A DNA stretch of 64,000 nt from Posidonia oceanica (GCA_037176725.1 JAZBRS010000026.1:153833501-153897500); one strand, 5' to 3'; shown: positions 23,360 through 36,190, counted from the stretch's first letter. The notes: generated from the sequence alone by a model not told the origin. Program-made: numbers and translations.

Positions 23360-24480
23360 CATTAGGCCTTATATAGAAAATATAAGATCAGCTATTTAAT
23401 TTATTCAAATATTACCTAAAAGATTTCAAGAATTTAGACATTTATATGCAAAAAATGGTTTAAAACCTAAAAAATTTAAGTTAGATGTCCAACATAGATG
23501 GAACTCAACATATGATATGTTAAGTTTATGTTTATCTTATAGTAACATAATCACAACATATTATAATGCAAAATCTAATTATTTGTTAAATAATGAAAAT
23601 TGGCATAATTCTAACATAATTCATAGTTTTTTAGAATTATTTTATAATGCAACTAAACAATTATCAGGTCAATATTATCTTACTTGTTCTCTAGTTTTAA
23701 TTAATTTATTTAATATTACAAACATTTTTCAACAATATAGAGATATCTCAGCTTTTGTAAATATTATTCAATTAATGGAAGATAAATATAATAGTTATTA
23801 GGATGAGCCTCCAATGCGTGGGCATGTTTAGCATTAGTCATAGACCCTAGGGATAAATTAGTTGATTGTATGATACTTATAGATGATATTTTTAGTAACA
23901 TGAATAAAAGTGAAAGAATAGATAAATTTAATAGTAAAATTAAGGAAACTTTATATACATTATTTGAAGAATATGTTAGAAATTATGATGAAGGTAGTTG
24001 TAGTGCTCATACATCTAGGTTTGTAGGAACACATACTAGTAGTAGTAGTACTAGTTCAATTTGGAGTAGATTAAATCAGAAAAAAGAAAAATACGTAAAA
24101 TTAACCATTAATAATGAATTAGAAAATTATTTAGAATGTAAGTTTGCTTTTAGTGAACTTGAAATGAATAACTTAGATATATTAAAGTGGTGGTCTAGTA
24201 CCGCAATTAGGTTTCTTGTAGTTTCTAAAATGACTAAATATTTACTAACAATTCTGGCGTCTACTGTGACGTCGAAGTCTGCATTTTCTGTAGGTAAAGA
24301 GTTTTAAATGATAGAAAATGTAAATTATCTAAGAAGTTCATTGAAGCCTCCGTGTTCTTGAAGGACTGGTATGATATAGTTGATCGTTTTCAAAACTTGA
24401 ACTTAAACGACAAATCAAAAGATGAGGAGACGACATCAACTTCAACAGGGAGGGGGGCTTCTACTACTACTAATGATTAA
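23360..24480 (+). pseudogene. hAT transposase, C-terminal half
   Basis: It continues the 18643 frame: CIRPYIENIRSAI then a stop, FQEFRHLYAKNG, and LDVQHRWNSTYDMLSL, the RWNSTY hallmark of RICESLEEPER-like transposases. Next come VLINLFNITNIF, the linker region (FNSKIKETLYTLFEEY), and the dimerisation domain: LENYLECKFAF, LDILKWWSS, then LLTILASTVTSKSAFSVG. After a frameshift near 24305 comes LNDRKCKLSKKFIEASVF and the stop at 24478-24480. Several stops and shifts make it non-functional. Confidence 0.85.
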
Positions 24481-24828
24481 TTGATTATGAATATCTTTTT
24501 TTGTAAAATTTTTAATTTATATTGATGTAATAATTGTAAATGTAAAAATGTAAAATGTTGAATATGTTATATATTTTTCAATTTTTTATGTATATATCAA
24601 AAAAATTATTAATAAATATATTTTTTTCAATTTTTTTTAAACGAACCAGCCCAATGAACCAACCCTGCCAGGCCCAGCCCATCCGGCTCATGGCAAGACC
24701 CAGTGTCGGGCCAAGGGTTCACAAAATCTGGCCCAGCCCGACCAGTGAAACTAGGCGACCCGGTCTAGGCCCATCCAGGCCACATATTTCACACCCAGCC
24801 TAGCCCGATTTACATGTCTACTCATAGT

Positions 24829-25205
24829 CTAACACTTATTCTTCTTTCAACTAAATTAAAATAGTGGAAGCATCAAAAAAAATAATATTACTTTTCACTT
24901 ATTTTTACTTTTATTATTCTACATCCAAATAAGAGGTTAAACATTAGATTTGAGTTTAATTAACGTTAGATTGGTTGCTGTCTAAGAAGATAAAAAAAAG
25001 GTGACGACAAGAACTATTTAAGCAGTTGGTCACACTAATAAATTTTGAGTTTGTCCTACTAAAAAATGGGCATGGACCACTATCAAAAATAAGCATGTCA
25101 ACAAGGTTAAAAAGGTAGATAACGGGTTAATAATGTGACGGATAGGATGTTTATATTTTGAAAGGGTGAAGGATAAGTTGTTGGACAAGAAGGGAGAAAC
25201 AAAAT
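24829..25205. other. AT-rich spacer, nothing recognised
   Basis: No coding, repeat or inverted-repeat structure could be supported in these 377 bases. Confidence 0.4.
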
Positions 25206-26041
25206 GGATTTTTTGTGTCCATACCCTCATTTGAATATCTATTTACGTCAATGCTCTTGTTTAAAAGGAATTTTTGTCAATACCCGCGATCCCCATTTTA
25301 TTTTATGTCAATACCCCTATTGTTAACTTCAATACTCACCCCAGTAAACGTCCCTAGTAAACCTTAGATTTCGTCACTTCCCTCTTCTTTCTCCTTCACT
25401 TCCACTGTTATTGAAACCCTAGTCTGCATTGTCCATGAGAAGACTTCATTGTCGAAGAGCTCGTTGTGAAGAATACTTCTATGTGTATATGGTCTCTCTG
25501 TCGAGGTCACTGTTGTGGTCCCATCTTCTTCCTTTCCTACATCAAGAAGAGAAGGATCCAAGGTATTGTGGTCCCTCATTGGTGGTTTCGAAAGGTCGTC
25601 GTCGATAGTGGACCGATGAAGCCATGACACCCAGAAGAAGATAATTTTCTAATCCCTTTGATAAATTTCATTGAAGCATTTCATCAAACACAAGATGATG
25701 GAAGAGAACCCATGTGTATCTGTTAGTTTGGACGTCTAAAAAACTCTTCCCTTTAGTACTATGCTGAGAAGACATGTACGAGCGAAGAAGTTGAGAAGGT
25801 TATACTGCAAGACCAAAATGAAGTAAGAGAAAGGAGGAGAAAGGAGAGGAAATATCAATTGAAGTTAAAAGAAAGAAAATATTTTTGTTTTCAGATGTGT
25901 TAACGACCATTGAAGTCAAGACTAACCGAAGGACATTGACATAAAATAAACGAGAGAGTTAGGATATTAACATAAATTTACTTTAAATAAGTATATTAAT
26001 GTAAATAGTTGTTTAAGTAAGAGTATTGACATAAAAAATCC
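25206..26041. mobile_element. Small DNA transposon with ~90-bp terminal inverted repeats
   Basis: The left end GGATTTTTTGTGTCCATACC and the complement of the right end GGATTTTTTATGTCAATACT run on as similar sequence for roughly 90 bases (both carry ATCTATTTACGTCAATG-like words). The flanking nonamers AAACAAAAT and AAAGAAATC agree at 6 of 9 positions, which would fit a worn Mutator-type duplication. No transposase is present, so it is non-autonomous. An 88-codon minus-strand frame inside (25364-25630) has no recognisable homology. Confidence 0.6.
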
Positions 26042-26740
26042 AAAGAAATCAGAATAAACCGTAAAATTCATCGGACACTAGTCCACCAAACCATGCTTCC
26101 CCGACAAGAAACCATGTTCACAGATAGTCGGATAGTAGACATCTGCCAGGTTTCTCGATTCCATCCTCCCTCTTAACATCATCATATTTAAAGCCAATCA
26201 TGTCCTAACACCACTTAGAATTTAGATGTTGATGAAAAGAATCCGTTACCATCCAAAACGAGTGTTGCAATTGGAAAGATGTGTGGTAAAAACAAAGGCC
26301 GACAATAAAAGAAATAAACAAGAAACTTTACTTGATCATTGATTGGTAATAACAAAAAATAAATATTTCTACACAAAAAGGCGATGCTGGCACCGCTTCA
26401 AGAGAAAGGGAGAGTGAAGAAGGGGGCTGGCTTGCTTACACCTCATCTCTAAAGCTCTAACCCCCTACGAAAGGCTAAAACCGATGGGGGATTTCAACAC
26501 TCAACACAAGCCAGAAAACAAAATATGAACAACAATTTGGGCAAAAAAAATCACGGATATCGAGCTGAGCCATGTCGAAGAATGTGATCTCAAAGAAAGA
26601 AGAGTCCCTCAAGCTAATAAGATTACATAGCCTTTGCACTTGTGATGGGATCTCTTTCTTCTTCCTTCTCTTTCTCTTTCTCTTTCTCTTTATATATAAT
26701 ATACTTTTTCTTTTCTCTGCACTAGATGGTTCACAGCTTT
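26042..26740. other. 3' flank of the DUF1639 gene, with CTTTCT microsatellite
   Basis: No coding signal. A TCTTTC / CTTTTT run at about 26655-26695 and TATATAATATA at 26690-26702 lie just downstream (on the minus strand) of the stop codon, so they should fall in the 3' untranslated region. Confidence 0.45.
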
Positions 26741-29700
26741 TTAATCCGAATCACTGTCCATGCTCTCCATGCCCTTCAGGCCCCTCTTTTTCTGCACAGT
26801 TCCAAGGAAAAGTTAGACAAATTAGAAAGAGATGTAGGGCCAAGAATTTATGAATAATGCCCCCACTGCATCATTGTTAACATATAAAGCAAGGACAATG
26901 TTTGTTTATATCAAAACCAACTAAAGCAGATCAAGGTGTATAATATTCAACTTATTTGCAGGAAAGGCTTCTGAATGTGGTCGTAGACATTAATTTAAAG
27001 GAAAGATGCACAACTGGTGCTATTAGAGCCACCATTACCATTTGTTTAATGCTTAATAAACAATTATGAAGACTATTTATTTAAGGAAATAAGACCACCA
27101 GAATGACTTTACTACATATATAAAATATAGATGGCAATGCTGCCTCATTTGTGGGACCCAGAATATATAAATTTGGACGGCGAAAGTTCACTGCCTCGTA
27201 GTTATCCGATCCTGATCGAATAGCATCGATTGAAAGAGCAACTTACCAGGAAGGATGACCGACTTACTGGGCCAACCAAGCATGTACAAAGAAAACTAAT
27301 TATACGACGAAAAAAAGGGGGTTATGTAATGACTAGAATGGGAGAGTATGGGGATTATAAATGAGTGGTGTGCATATTTACCTTCTTCACGCATTTCTTC
27401 TCCCTTACTTCATACCGTCCTCTCGTCAAATCAGAGAGCCACATCCCCGGAAAACAATACTGCACACACCAAGAATCAAAGCAAAACAAAGCAAAACAAA
27501 AAACAAATTGTCGTTAGTAAATGGCAAGCACATGGACCAAGTTGTTAAACATCAAAAATAAATAAATTAACAGTACAATTTCCTAAAACCAGATGCTGCC
27601 TTGGTATCATACCTGAAGGGTTTTGTCAATGTTCTTGGCCCTCTTCTTGGGTCTTTGAGGGAGTTTTGTGCCCTTCATTGCAAGGAAGTCATCTTCCTTC
27701 TCCTTCCTTGACAAAGATAAGTACATCCTTGGCCACTCAAACAGATCCAGATTTAGCTTCTCCGTTGTTGGCATGGTGGAAGGAGCCGTGGTGGTGCCGT
27801 TGCCGCCCACAAACTCCTTCTCGGATGAAGGTGTGGAAGATGGATTCAAGGAGTCCACCTGGGTGGCTGAGTGACCATGGGAGGCTGAAGAAGGCTTGTG
27901 CATCTTCTCTGCTGTTGAGGAAGACCGCTTCTCTGGTCGGGAGAGACTGGTGGATCGCTCCTCTATGTTCCTGATCATGGTGAACAACAGAAAAAAAGGT
28001 GTGATTTTTTACTTGTGTTGGAGGGGTTAGGGTTCTGGTTTTTTTTTTTTTTTTTTGCTTCTTTCGATGGCTCTGGAGAGATGGTGAAGCAGTAGGATGG
28101 AGAATAGAACCGAAATAAGATGACAGAAGACCAAGGCTTTAATAATACGACCCAGATACAAAAGGTAGGTACTAAGTCATAAGTGGCATCCGTGCGATAT
28201 GTGGCAAACAAAAGCAAGTCAATAATGAGAAAAAAGAGTAAGGGAAAACTGAAAGTGAAACAACAAAAATGAGTAGAATGAGCAGAGTACAGATGGGTAT
28301 TGCCTAATGTCAAGCAAAATTATATAAAAACAAAAAAACAAAACGAGAAAAGAGAAGGAGAAGGGCTATTCATCTCTCAACCAAAGAAGAAGGGCCATGA
28401 CATATATCCGTAGAATACTCAATGTCTTTTCCCAAGATGAGAAGAGAAGAAACAAAACGGTGGAAATAGGGAAAGGCGGTGCTGGTAATGGTGGTACAGG
28501 TATGTAGGCTCTATCTCATCAGAAACCAGAAATAGACCTGGAGATTGGGAAAAAAAAACTGTGAAGGAGAACAAGATCTACTCAAACCAAACTGGAACCA
28601 ATTATCAGAATACAACAAACATCACTTTGTTCTAAAAAATCAACAGCAAAAAACACCAGCAAATTAAAAACCTAAATTAGAAAATTAGCTGAGAAATGGA
28701 TCCGTTTCAAAATAGAACAAAGAAAACCCCCGTGTATCTTTACGTAACAGGAAGGAGATAAAATCACGCCCACAGTAAACGGTTGTGAAATTCAAGCACT
28801 CTAAATCAAGCAACATGTGGGTAGAAATCATAATAACAAGAAGATTCAAACAAATACATACCACTGATCTAAAAGAAATCTTTAAAAAATATATAAAATT
28901 AAAAAAAAAAACTCATCACAAAATATAAATCCCCCACCTTGCTTGGAAAAACAAAAGTGCACATCTATTACCAAAACAGCCACAGCACAACAGAGGTCAT
29001 TAAACAATGGTCTTGATAAAAAAGCAGGGGCAAAACAGACCAACAATTGAAACATAACACCAAAAAGTCTCTACACTATACTACCACTACCAAGAGAAAC
29101 ACTATACTACCAACACCAATTTACACAAATAAACAAAAAACATGAATAAATAAACAAACACGGAAGTCGCAATATAGTGGTCACATATGAAGGCCAGGAA
29201 GCGATGAGATGAGAGCTGTAGATGTACCTGTTCTGAATAATACTGGCGGAATCCCGGGAGACCACTGTGCAGGCTCTTGGATTCGACCCTCTGCTGTGGC
29301 CACAACCAGCAGCTGCACCCCGTGGTGGCATCACAGCCGTTGATTGCTTATCCAACCCACCAACGTATCGCCGTTGGATCTTCGCCGGATGCTTATGATG
29401 CTGCCTCCTCTGGCCAGCGGCATCATCCCCACTCGACCGGCTCTCGGCCCTCGACCCACGGGACCTCTTGTTGTGCCCCCACTGTGGGAGGGTGGTGTCA
29501 ACTCTGACTGTGGTGATGGTGCCATTGAGCTCGTGGGTCTTGGTGGTGCTCGATGTGGGTTCCGGGGTGGAAGGGGGATAGGGTGGGAAGTGATGAAGGT
29601 GGTGGTGGTCGTCGGGGCTGGTGGTGGATGTGTTGGGTGCTGATCTGACGCGGAGAGGAACCTTGCTTTCGAAGTTGGGGAAGGTGGGGATTCTGCCGTT

Positions 29701-29806
29701 GGTGTCATGGTGGTGGTGGTGGTTGCTGTCTTCTTTGCAGGTGGTTTTCAAGGTGGATTTTCTTCCATTGGGTAGAGGAAGGCACTCCGGGCTTAGTCTC
29801 TGGTAT
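26741..29806 (-). CDS. DUF1639 family protein, four visible coding exons, N-terminal exon not found
   Basis: Minus-strand exons are 29228-29806, 27613-27970, 27382-27459 and 26741-26791, with a stop at 26741-26743. Sites are canonical: acceptor TTGTGTTGCAG before exon 1, donor CAG/GTACATC, acceptor GATCAG/GAACATAG, donor CAG/GTATGA, acceptor GTGTGCAG/TATTG, donor AAG/GTAAAT, acceptor CTGTGCAG/AAAAAG. Frame is kept across all joins, giving about 354 residues. The family block spans exons 2-3: WPRMYLSLSRKEKEDDFLAM, KGTKLPQRPKKRAKN, CFPGMWLSDLTRGRYEV. The last exon (51 bp) encodes KKRGLKGMESMDSDSD, a C-terminus I recall from plant homologues. The first part is Ser/Thr/Pro-rich with a five-His run and a basic patch. 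Molecular function of DUF1639 proteins is unknown to me; the basic KKRAK stretch would suit nuclear location (inference). The first coding exon should end in two bases of a split codon; I could not find it between 29830 and 31150. Confidence 0.88.
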
Positions 29807-31330
29807 CTGCAACACAAACCAACAACACAAAGGATATTATCATCAGCCAGAGATAATGATGATAATGATGAGAACCAATACTTTCTTTCCTCTTCAAATC
29901 AAGCATTCAGAAAGTGCGTGATTGAGATCTACAAATCAGGATCTGATTGCCATTTTCCTCTACAAATCAGGAGAGAAACTAGGAAAAAAAAACTCAATTG
30001 TGCAAAGAGTCGAATCATTCCAAAGAACCAGTGCGGAGAAATTGAAGAAAAGCTCTTCTTCTTCCAAATTCCACATCAGTAAGAATCTAAAGAAGAAGAA
30101 ACTATAATGGTAAGGTTTCTCACTCCATTAACAGGATGCGAGAAAGAACAGGACAAAAGAAGAAAAAAAAGAAACACATGACATCTCCATCAGATCTTCC
30201 TGTCAAGCACAAACAGGTATCTTTAGACATGAGAGCAATAGAGGTGGTGGGGATTTTCGACGACCGAAACCAAATCTCTCCTCTTCCTCCATTCCATCAG
30301 TTTCTACTTTCTACTATCCCACCTAAATCCGGACTCCCGGAGAACTCCGTGATCCAGAAATACTACACAAAACGGCAATTTCCATGGAATTAACCCACGG
30401 AATCAGAACCAGAGCCCTTGAAAAATGGAGCAAAGCCAGAAGAGAGCGCCGACGGGAGTTTGCCATGAATGGCTTTGGGGAAAAAAAAAGGACTAAAGCA
30501 GAAAACCAGAGACTACAAATCAAAGACAAAAATCCTCGAAACAAAAACGAAAAAAATCACAACAAGAACATCATCATCATCATTACTGCCAAAATCCACA
30601 AATTCTCTGCAGAGGAGAATCACTAATCAACGGAAACCGGCGATCTCTGACCACCCAAAACCAAAACGAAGAAAGAAAGAATGGAAAAATCAGTCCAGGA
30701 AAACGAAGCCGCATCGGAACGGATCAGACACAGACAAAAACCAAAACCAAGAGACCACCTCCTTCATATTGCACAATCGGCAATAAGCGAAGCATTCTCG
30801 AGACCCAACACCAAAAAGTCATCGAGAGATCTCCACACAAACCTCATCATGTTCAAACCATCCGCCGTTGTTCACGTCTTCCTTCTCCGTCTACGGCTGG
30901 CCGGTACCAGCATCAATGGCGACCGTTTTCCCTTCCTCTTTCGGAGACCAGGGAGAAAAACGCAGAACAAATCGACGCAGATTAGCAAAAACTCGTATCT
31001 CTCAACAAAACTGGCCGCCGCCGACGACGACGACGACGACAAGAAGAAGAAGAAGAAGAAGAAGAAGAGAAGAGCTCTGTTGCACAGGAGAAGCGGGGGT
31101 AGAAATAGAGCGGCTCCATCGAGCTAGCTTTCTATTCCCAAAGTACCCATGATCTAAACCCATTATCTCGAAGGGTAGGTTCCGTAAATATGTGGTGTGG
31201 CGTGGGCATTTGCGGAGAGATAAGAGATCTATTCGTTTGCTGTTTCTTTCCGTCTGATGTTCCTTCTAGGGTTTAGGAAGAAGATGTATAGACCGCCAAT
31301 TTACCAGCTCAGTAACAATAATTCTATTTA
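29807..31330 (-). other. Upstream region of the DUF1639 gene: 5' UTR/first intron and promoter candidates
   Basis: On the minus strand this stretch holds the intron leading into exon 1 and presumably the missing first exon. A (GAC)n-(AAG)n microsatellite lies at 31021-31071 (CT-rich on the gene strand, as in many plant leaders). Plus-strand frames here (for example 30681-31127) are Asp/Lys products of that microsatellite. No TATA box could be assigned with confidence. Confidence 0.4.
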
Positions 31331-32699
31331 CCTAGCTAGCTATCTTTATTATATATAACTGGTCAAGTCTTGGAGAGCACTGTTGGGATCCAATTCTGGC
31401 TAAACCAGAAAAGGCATTGCGGTGGGGCTGTGAAGATGACACGAGATGCCATGTACATTTGTTTTTCTTTCCTTGGTACAAATCATACAAAGGTAAATTC
31501 ATTGGCTGGGGAATAGTCCCAATATTACTCATGGCCACGTACCATGTACAATTGTTGATTTTCGGTATCATTTGAATGCTTGGAACTAGGACATGACGAC
31601 AGAGTGCTGGTTTGGGGAGTGCCAAGCTCGATGGTGGTATCTTTTGAACTGTAATATGTTTCCGTCTACGGTTATTAAAAGCCCGGGTAGCTTTTTTATA
31701 TTCAACTTTGACTTGCTTAGCGATATTCATCGCCTATCAAGAATATGAGAAGGTGAAAAGCATTCATGTAAATATGCATGTTAAAATTTCTTAGAATCCA
31801 ATCATACACCGTGATTGAGGATGATGGTTTTTTTTTCCCCTCTCGTACCCAATTTACGTAAACTCTTTATTTTGGCCATTAAAGCACGTACATGAGAAAG
31901 ATCTTTATGTTTTTTTCCTCTCACAACCCTCTTATGTTATCATTGTCTCGTGTTTTGTGTTTTGTATTAATAAATCCCAACACCTTATGATATATATTTA
32001 TAGACATTTTTTAGATAAGAAGTCCTTGTGTAAAACTAATAGAGATCAATTAGCAAGTCTTCTATTTAATTCAATTAGGAATCCAACTCCACTCTATCCA
32101 AATTGATCCAGGAATATGAGTTATAAGCAAGTACATCAAATTTTCTACGATTAAAACCCAAAATTAGACTACTATATCAATATATCTTTAAAGAAAAATA
32201 AATTTAACTTAAATTCAGTAAAGATATCGCATGAATAAATTAGGATTGTTTTTGTAAATATGTTTACTCACGGTCTCACCCACGTACTTGTGAGTTTCTT
32301 CATCTGTCATGTATGGAGTTCTCTTCCACATCTGCAGGTGGGTTTCTTTTGAAAATTGTAATGATTGTATTGATCGAATGAGCTGTTTATATCTGAAATT
32401 TATAGTACTGGAACAAACTCTATTAACTAACTTCTAACAACCAGCTGACATGGACATCAACTGTGGTTAATTAATCTACAAGGAGGTTATCTGTAGCAAT
32501 CCCAATCGCTACATACAACAATAGCGGTTGGGTCCAAAATGGAATTTTTTTTTTTCCAGTTATTTCTGATTTTTTTTCTATATTTCTATTAATTTTTTAT
32601 ATTTTTTTAATAATTTTCATTATTTATTCATCGTTTCCGGTTTTTATTTAATTCGTTTTCAGTTACGGGGTCAATCCAGACTGCTGTGGAAAAATGTCT
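31331..32699. other. Non-genic spacer, possibly including a decayed copia LTR (about 32250-32475)
   Basis: CTTCTAACAACCAG.TGAC.TGGA followed by GGTTAATTAATCTA occurs here (about 32430) and again in the same orientation near 39995, with further similarity upstream (TTGTATTGAT, ATTTATAGTA). The pair flanks the copia reverse transcriptase remnant, so they may be its LTRs. The rest is AT-rich without features. Confidence 0.45.
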
Positions 32700-33354
32700 C
32701 CCTTACTACAAGAGGTTTTGTGAAGAATAAACCTGCAATCTGATTTGTAGACTAAACTTTCTTGGGCACCAAGTGGCAGTGAAGTTCAAATGAAACCAAG
32801 TATGCAAGAAAGCTTTAAGGTGATTGATAGCCTCCAAGTTACTATCAATGATAAGGATATCATCGACATAAACCAATACAGTTGTAACAGATGTACTATG
32901 CTGAGTAAGCAAAAAAATAATCAGGTTTTCTTTGAACAAAAGTCAACAGCAAGAACAATAATAGAGAGCTTGTGAAACCATTTCTAGAGGCTTGATTTAG
33001 GCCATATAATGACATCAGTAATTTACAAACTCTATGATCTCATTTAGAAAGATAACCATGAGGTGGTTTCACATAGAATCTTCTTGCAATTCCCCATCCG
33101 AGAAGGTATTACGAACATCTAATTGAAAAGACACCGATCCTTGATTGCAACTAAAGTCAAAACTATTCTCATAATTATATCATTTTGGTGACAAGAGCAA
33201 AAATGTCTACATAGTCCAATCCTTCTATTTGAGTATAATCCTTGCAACTAAACTAACTTTATACCTTTTAATGTCACTGCTAGACTTGTATTTAATCCTA
33301 TAATTCCAATTGTTATCAATGGAATTTTTTCATTGTGGTAATTGTACAAGAGAC
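32700..33354 (-). pseudogene. Ty1/copia reverse transcriptase, C-terminal part, decayed
   Basis: On the minus strand, from 33350 downward, stops and shifts interrupt a recognisable copia RT: RYKVSLVA, GLDYVD-like, FQLDVRNTFSDGELQE (the QLDVxNAFLHGxLxEE block), and VLVYVDDILII with the catalytic YVDD intact at about 32860, then LEAINHLKAFLHTWFHL. The N-terminal segment (RT start) continues at 39538-39640 beyond a 6.2 kb insertion. Gag and integrase are missing. Not functional. Confidence 0.85.
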
Positions 33355-33520
33355 TAAGGTAGCATTTGGTAAATTGGTAAAATAAGTATTGAAAATAAGC
33401 ACTTATTACTTATTTAACTGCTACTAATTTGTTTGGAAATCACTAATTGATTTGCTTATTTAAGCATTGATTCATGCATCTTGTTCGGTAAAATTAAATT
33501 ATATATATATATATATGTAT

Positions 33521-34590
33521 AAAAAAATTTGAATGAGTCCAAGACTCATTTTATGTAAATTGAGCTCTCATGTCATTTTCATAATCCGTTGATGATATCA
33601 AACTTTCAACCGTAGGATATGATCTATATCATATATTGATCCAACATATCAAATATCAATTGTTTCTGAAATTTTAATGTTAGGTATCAAAGATAAATAA
33701 AAAAATTCAAATAAAAATAAACCTATGAGTCATGAATTTATCATTATATCTCAAAATCCATCCATCAAATGTGAAATCTAAACGGTAGATATGATTTACA
33801 TTTTTCATGATATTTATGATTCAAAAATCAAGTGATTTTGATAATTATATATTAAGAAATAAGGTATTCATCAAATTACATTTTTGTTGATTAATAAGAA
33901 ACTGATGAATTCGTACAAGTTAGATTGTAAAATTAGAAGTTTCTATTGACTTGAATTTTGATCTACATATATTTTAAGTATTCTAGATCAACATCTACAG
34001 TTTAGAATTTTCTTATAAATGATATATAATGAATTCACTTAATTAAAATGAGCCTCCTCTTAAACCTCTTGTAGATTTCATTATATATCATTTATAAGAA
34101 AAATCTAAATCATAGATGTTGATCTAGAATGCTTAAAATATATGTGATGAAAATTCAAGTCAATCGAAAACTTCTAATTTTAGAATCTAACTTGCACGAA
34201 TTCACCGATTTATTATTAATCAACAAAAATGTAATTTGATGAATACCTTGTTTCTTAAGCTATAATTATCAAAATCACTTGATTTTTCAATCATAAATAT
34301 CATGAAAATTGTAGACCATATCCACCATTTGGATTTCACATTTAATGGATGGATTTTGAAATATAACGATAAATTCATGACTCAGAGGTTTATTTTTATT
34401 TGAATTTTTTTATTTATCTTTGATACCTAACATTAAAATTTCAGAAACAATTGATTTTTGATATGTTAGATCAATATATGACATAGATCACATCATACGG
34501 TTGAAAGTTCGATATCATCTATGGATTATGAAAATGACATGAGTGCTCAATTTACATAAAATGAGTCCGAGGGCTCATTCAAAAATTTCC
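33521..34590. mobile_element. Foldback element, two ~510-bp inverted arms
   Basis: The whole segment is close to a perfect hairpin. GAATGAGTCCAAGACTCATT at 33531 pairs with AATGAGTCCGAGGGCTCATTC at 34559-34580, and the complementarity continues inward (AATATCATGA, AATCAAGTGATTTT, TAATCAACAAAAATG) to a loop at about 34033-34078. It sits between TA tracts at 33500-33518 and 34591-34612. No coding capacity. Confidence 0.9.
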
Positions 34591-34632
<42 letters not shown>

Positions 34633-36190
34633 TTAATATCAGGAGAGGTCCATCCTTACTTTTAGATGGTAAGGCCCTTAATCCTGACCGTCCAACATAA
34701 AAATCATTTATGATTTGATTTTGATTAAAACCAGAAACTACTTTCAAAAATCACCTAAATTTTGAATTTCAAAATTCAAAATCTCTCTCCCTCAGTTATT
34801 AAAATCCCCACCCCCAAAACAAAACAAAAAAACCCAAAAACCCAACTGTCTCCCTCCGCCAGTCTTGACACCGCAATTGCCCTATCCTCCTCCCCTCCCT
34901 GTCCTCCCTCCCAATGATCGCAGTCGCCCCGTCCTCCTTCCATCTCTCTCTGCCCCGTCTTCCTCCCATCCCCTCTCCTCCGATGCGTCCTCCCCTCACG
35001 CCGCAGTCCTCCTCCCACGCGCCGCCTCCACCGCCGGATGCCCTCTCCGACCCAACACCCCCTCGCACAGCACCCCCGCCCCCTCACGCCGCTGTGCAGT
35101 TCTCGACCCAATGCCCTCCCTTAAGGAGGAAAAAACAAAAATGAAAAGAAATCATCTTCCACCACCGTTAGCTCCACGTTCAGCCTCGCCACATTCTTCA
35201 TCGACTCCATCATCTCTACAACCCCAAAGGGGAAAAAACACGAAAACAATTCATCTTTTTTTGCGACCGGAAAGAGGAGGTGGATCTGGGGAAGGCGGGG
35301 AGGAATCGTATTGTCGTAGCGCTTGGCTTGCTTAGCGAGCTTGGCGACGTAAACGAAGCCCTCGTGCCCATCTTTAGGTCCACAACGCACTTCCCCTTCT
35401 TCTCTGCCGACCCCATCACCCACACGAACCAATACAACTTAGCGGCCACCATCCCCGCCATTATCACCAACACCCAAGGAAGGAGAAGAGAGGAGAAGAT
35501 GGGCCCTCCCCCAACCCACACCCCCAACACCAAGTCCAGACGCCCTCCCTCCCCCGCAACCCACCCTCCCCTCTGCTCCTCTCCTCCTTCTTCATCTCTT
35601 TTTTTTTTCCCTCAACTGTGAGGAGTAGAAGACGAGGAGAAAGACCTAATTTTTTTATTTGTTACAGCATTACACATTCTATGTCATCATAATTGAACTT
35701 GTTACATCTTAAAAATTGAAATTAAAATAGAAGAAATAGTAACACTAAAACAAATACAAGGAACTGTAAAATTGAAATTGAAACTAAAACAGGAAAAAAG
35801 TAGTAATACTAAAACAAAAACAAGTATAAATGTAACACTGAAACTAAAATAGAAAAAAATAGTAATACTAAAACGAAAAAAATGAAATGTGAAATTGAAA
35901 CTGAAACTAAAACTAAAAAAATAAAACGTTACAAATAAAAAAAAACTAATTTGCCATATAAAAAGGGATATTAAAGTGTAACAGATATTAATGTGATTTA
36001 ATTAATATAAAAATCTATCCATAAATGAAAATAGAGGGAAAATGAAAATTCACAAAACCACTATTACAATATAGGTGGTTTTACAAATTTAAAATCTAGA
36101 TTTAATCCTAATCATGGGATGTGTTGTTAACGGTAAATGATGAATGACCTTACCAAATAAAAGTAAAAATGAGCCCTACCAGATAATTTG

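Larger units (their letters stand above)
18205..24820 (+). mobile_element. hAT transposon (RICESLEEPER/BED type), broken and interrupted
   Basis: Terminal inverted repeats: TAGACATGGAAAATGGACC at the left, and at the right end a tract whose complement reads TAGACATGTAAATCGGGC. The flanks CTTTTAGT (18197-18204) and CTCATAGT (24821-24828) agree at 6 of 8 positions, fitting the 8-bp hAT target duplication. Between them lies a BED-finger transposase in two pieces (18643-19556 and 23360-24480), separated by a solo LTR in minus orientation. Subterminal GGCCCAGCCC-like words are repeated on the right arm. Confidence 0.9.

Noticed and set aside
27666..27974. Plus-strand frames opposite the DUF1639 exons (also 29277-29708)
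   Set aside because: Shadows of real minus-strand exons whose splice sites and family motifs fit.
30681..31152. Plus-strand frame with Asp6-Lys9 run
   Set aside because: It comes from the (GAC)n(AAG)n microsatellite in the upstream region of the DUF1639 gene; no homology.
34776..35621. Several overlapping frames of 76-156 codons on both strands
   Set aside because: C-rich low complexity inside a (TA)n-bounded element; no conserved motif and no consistent start or splice context.
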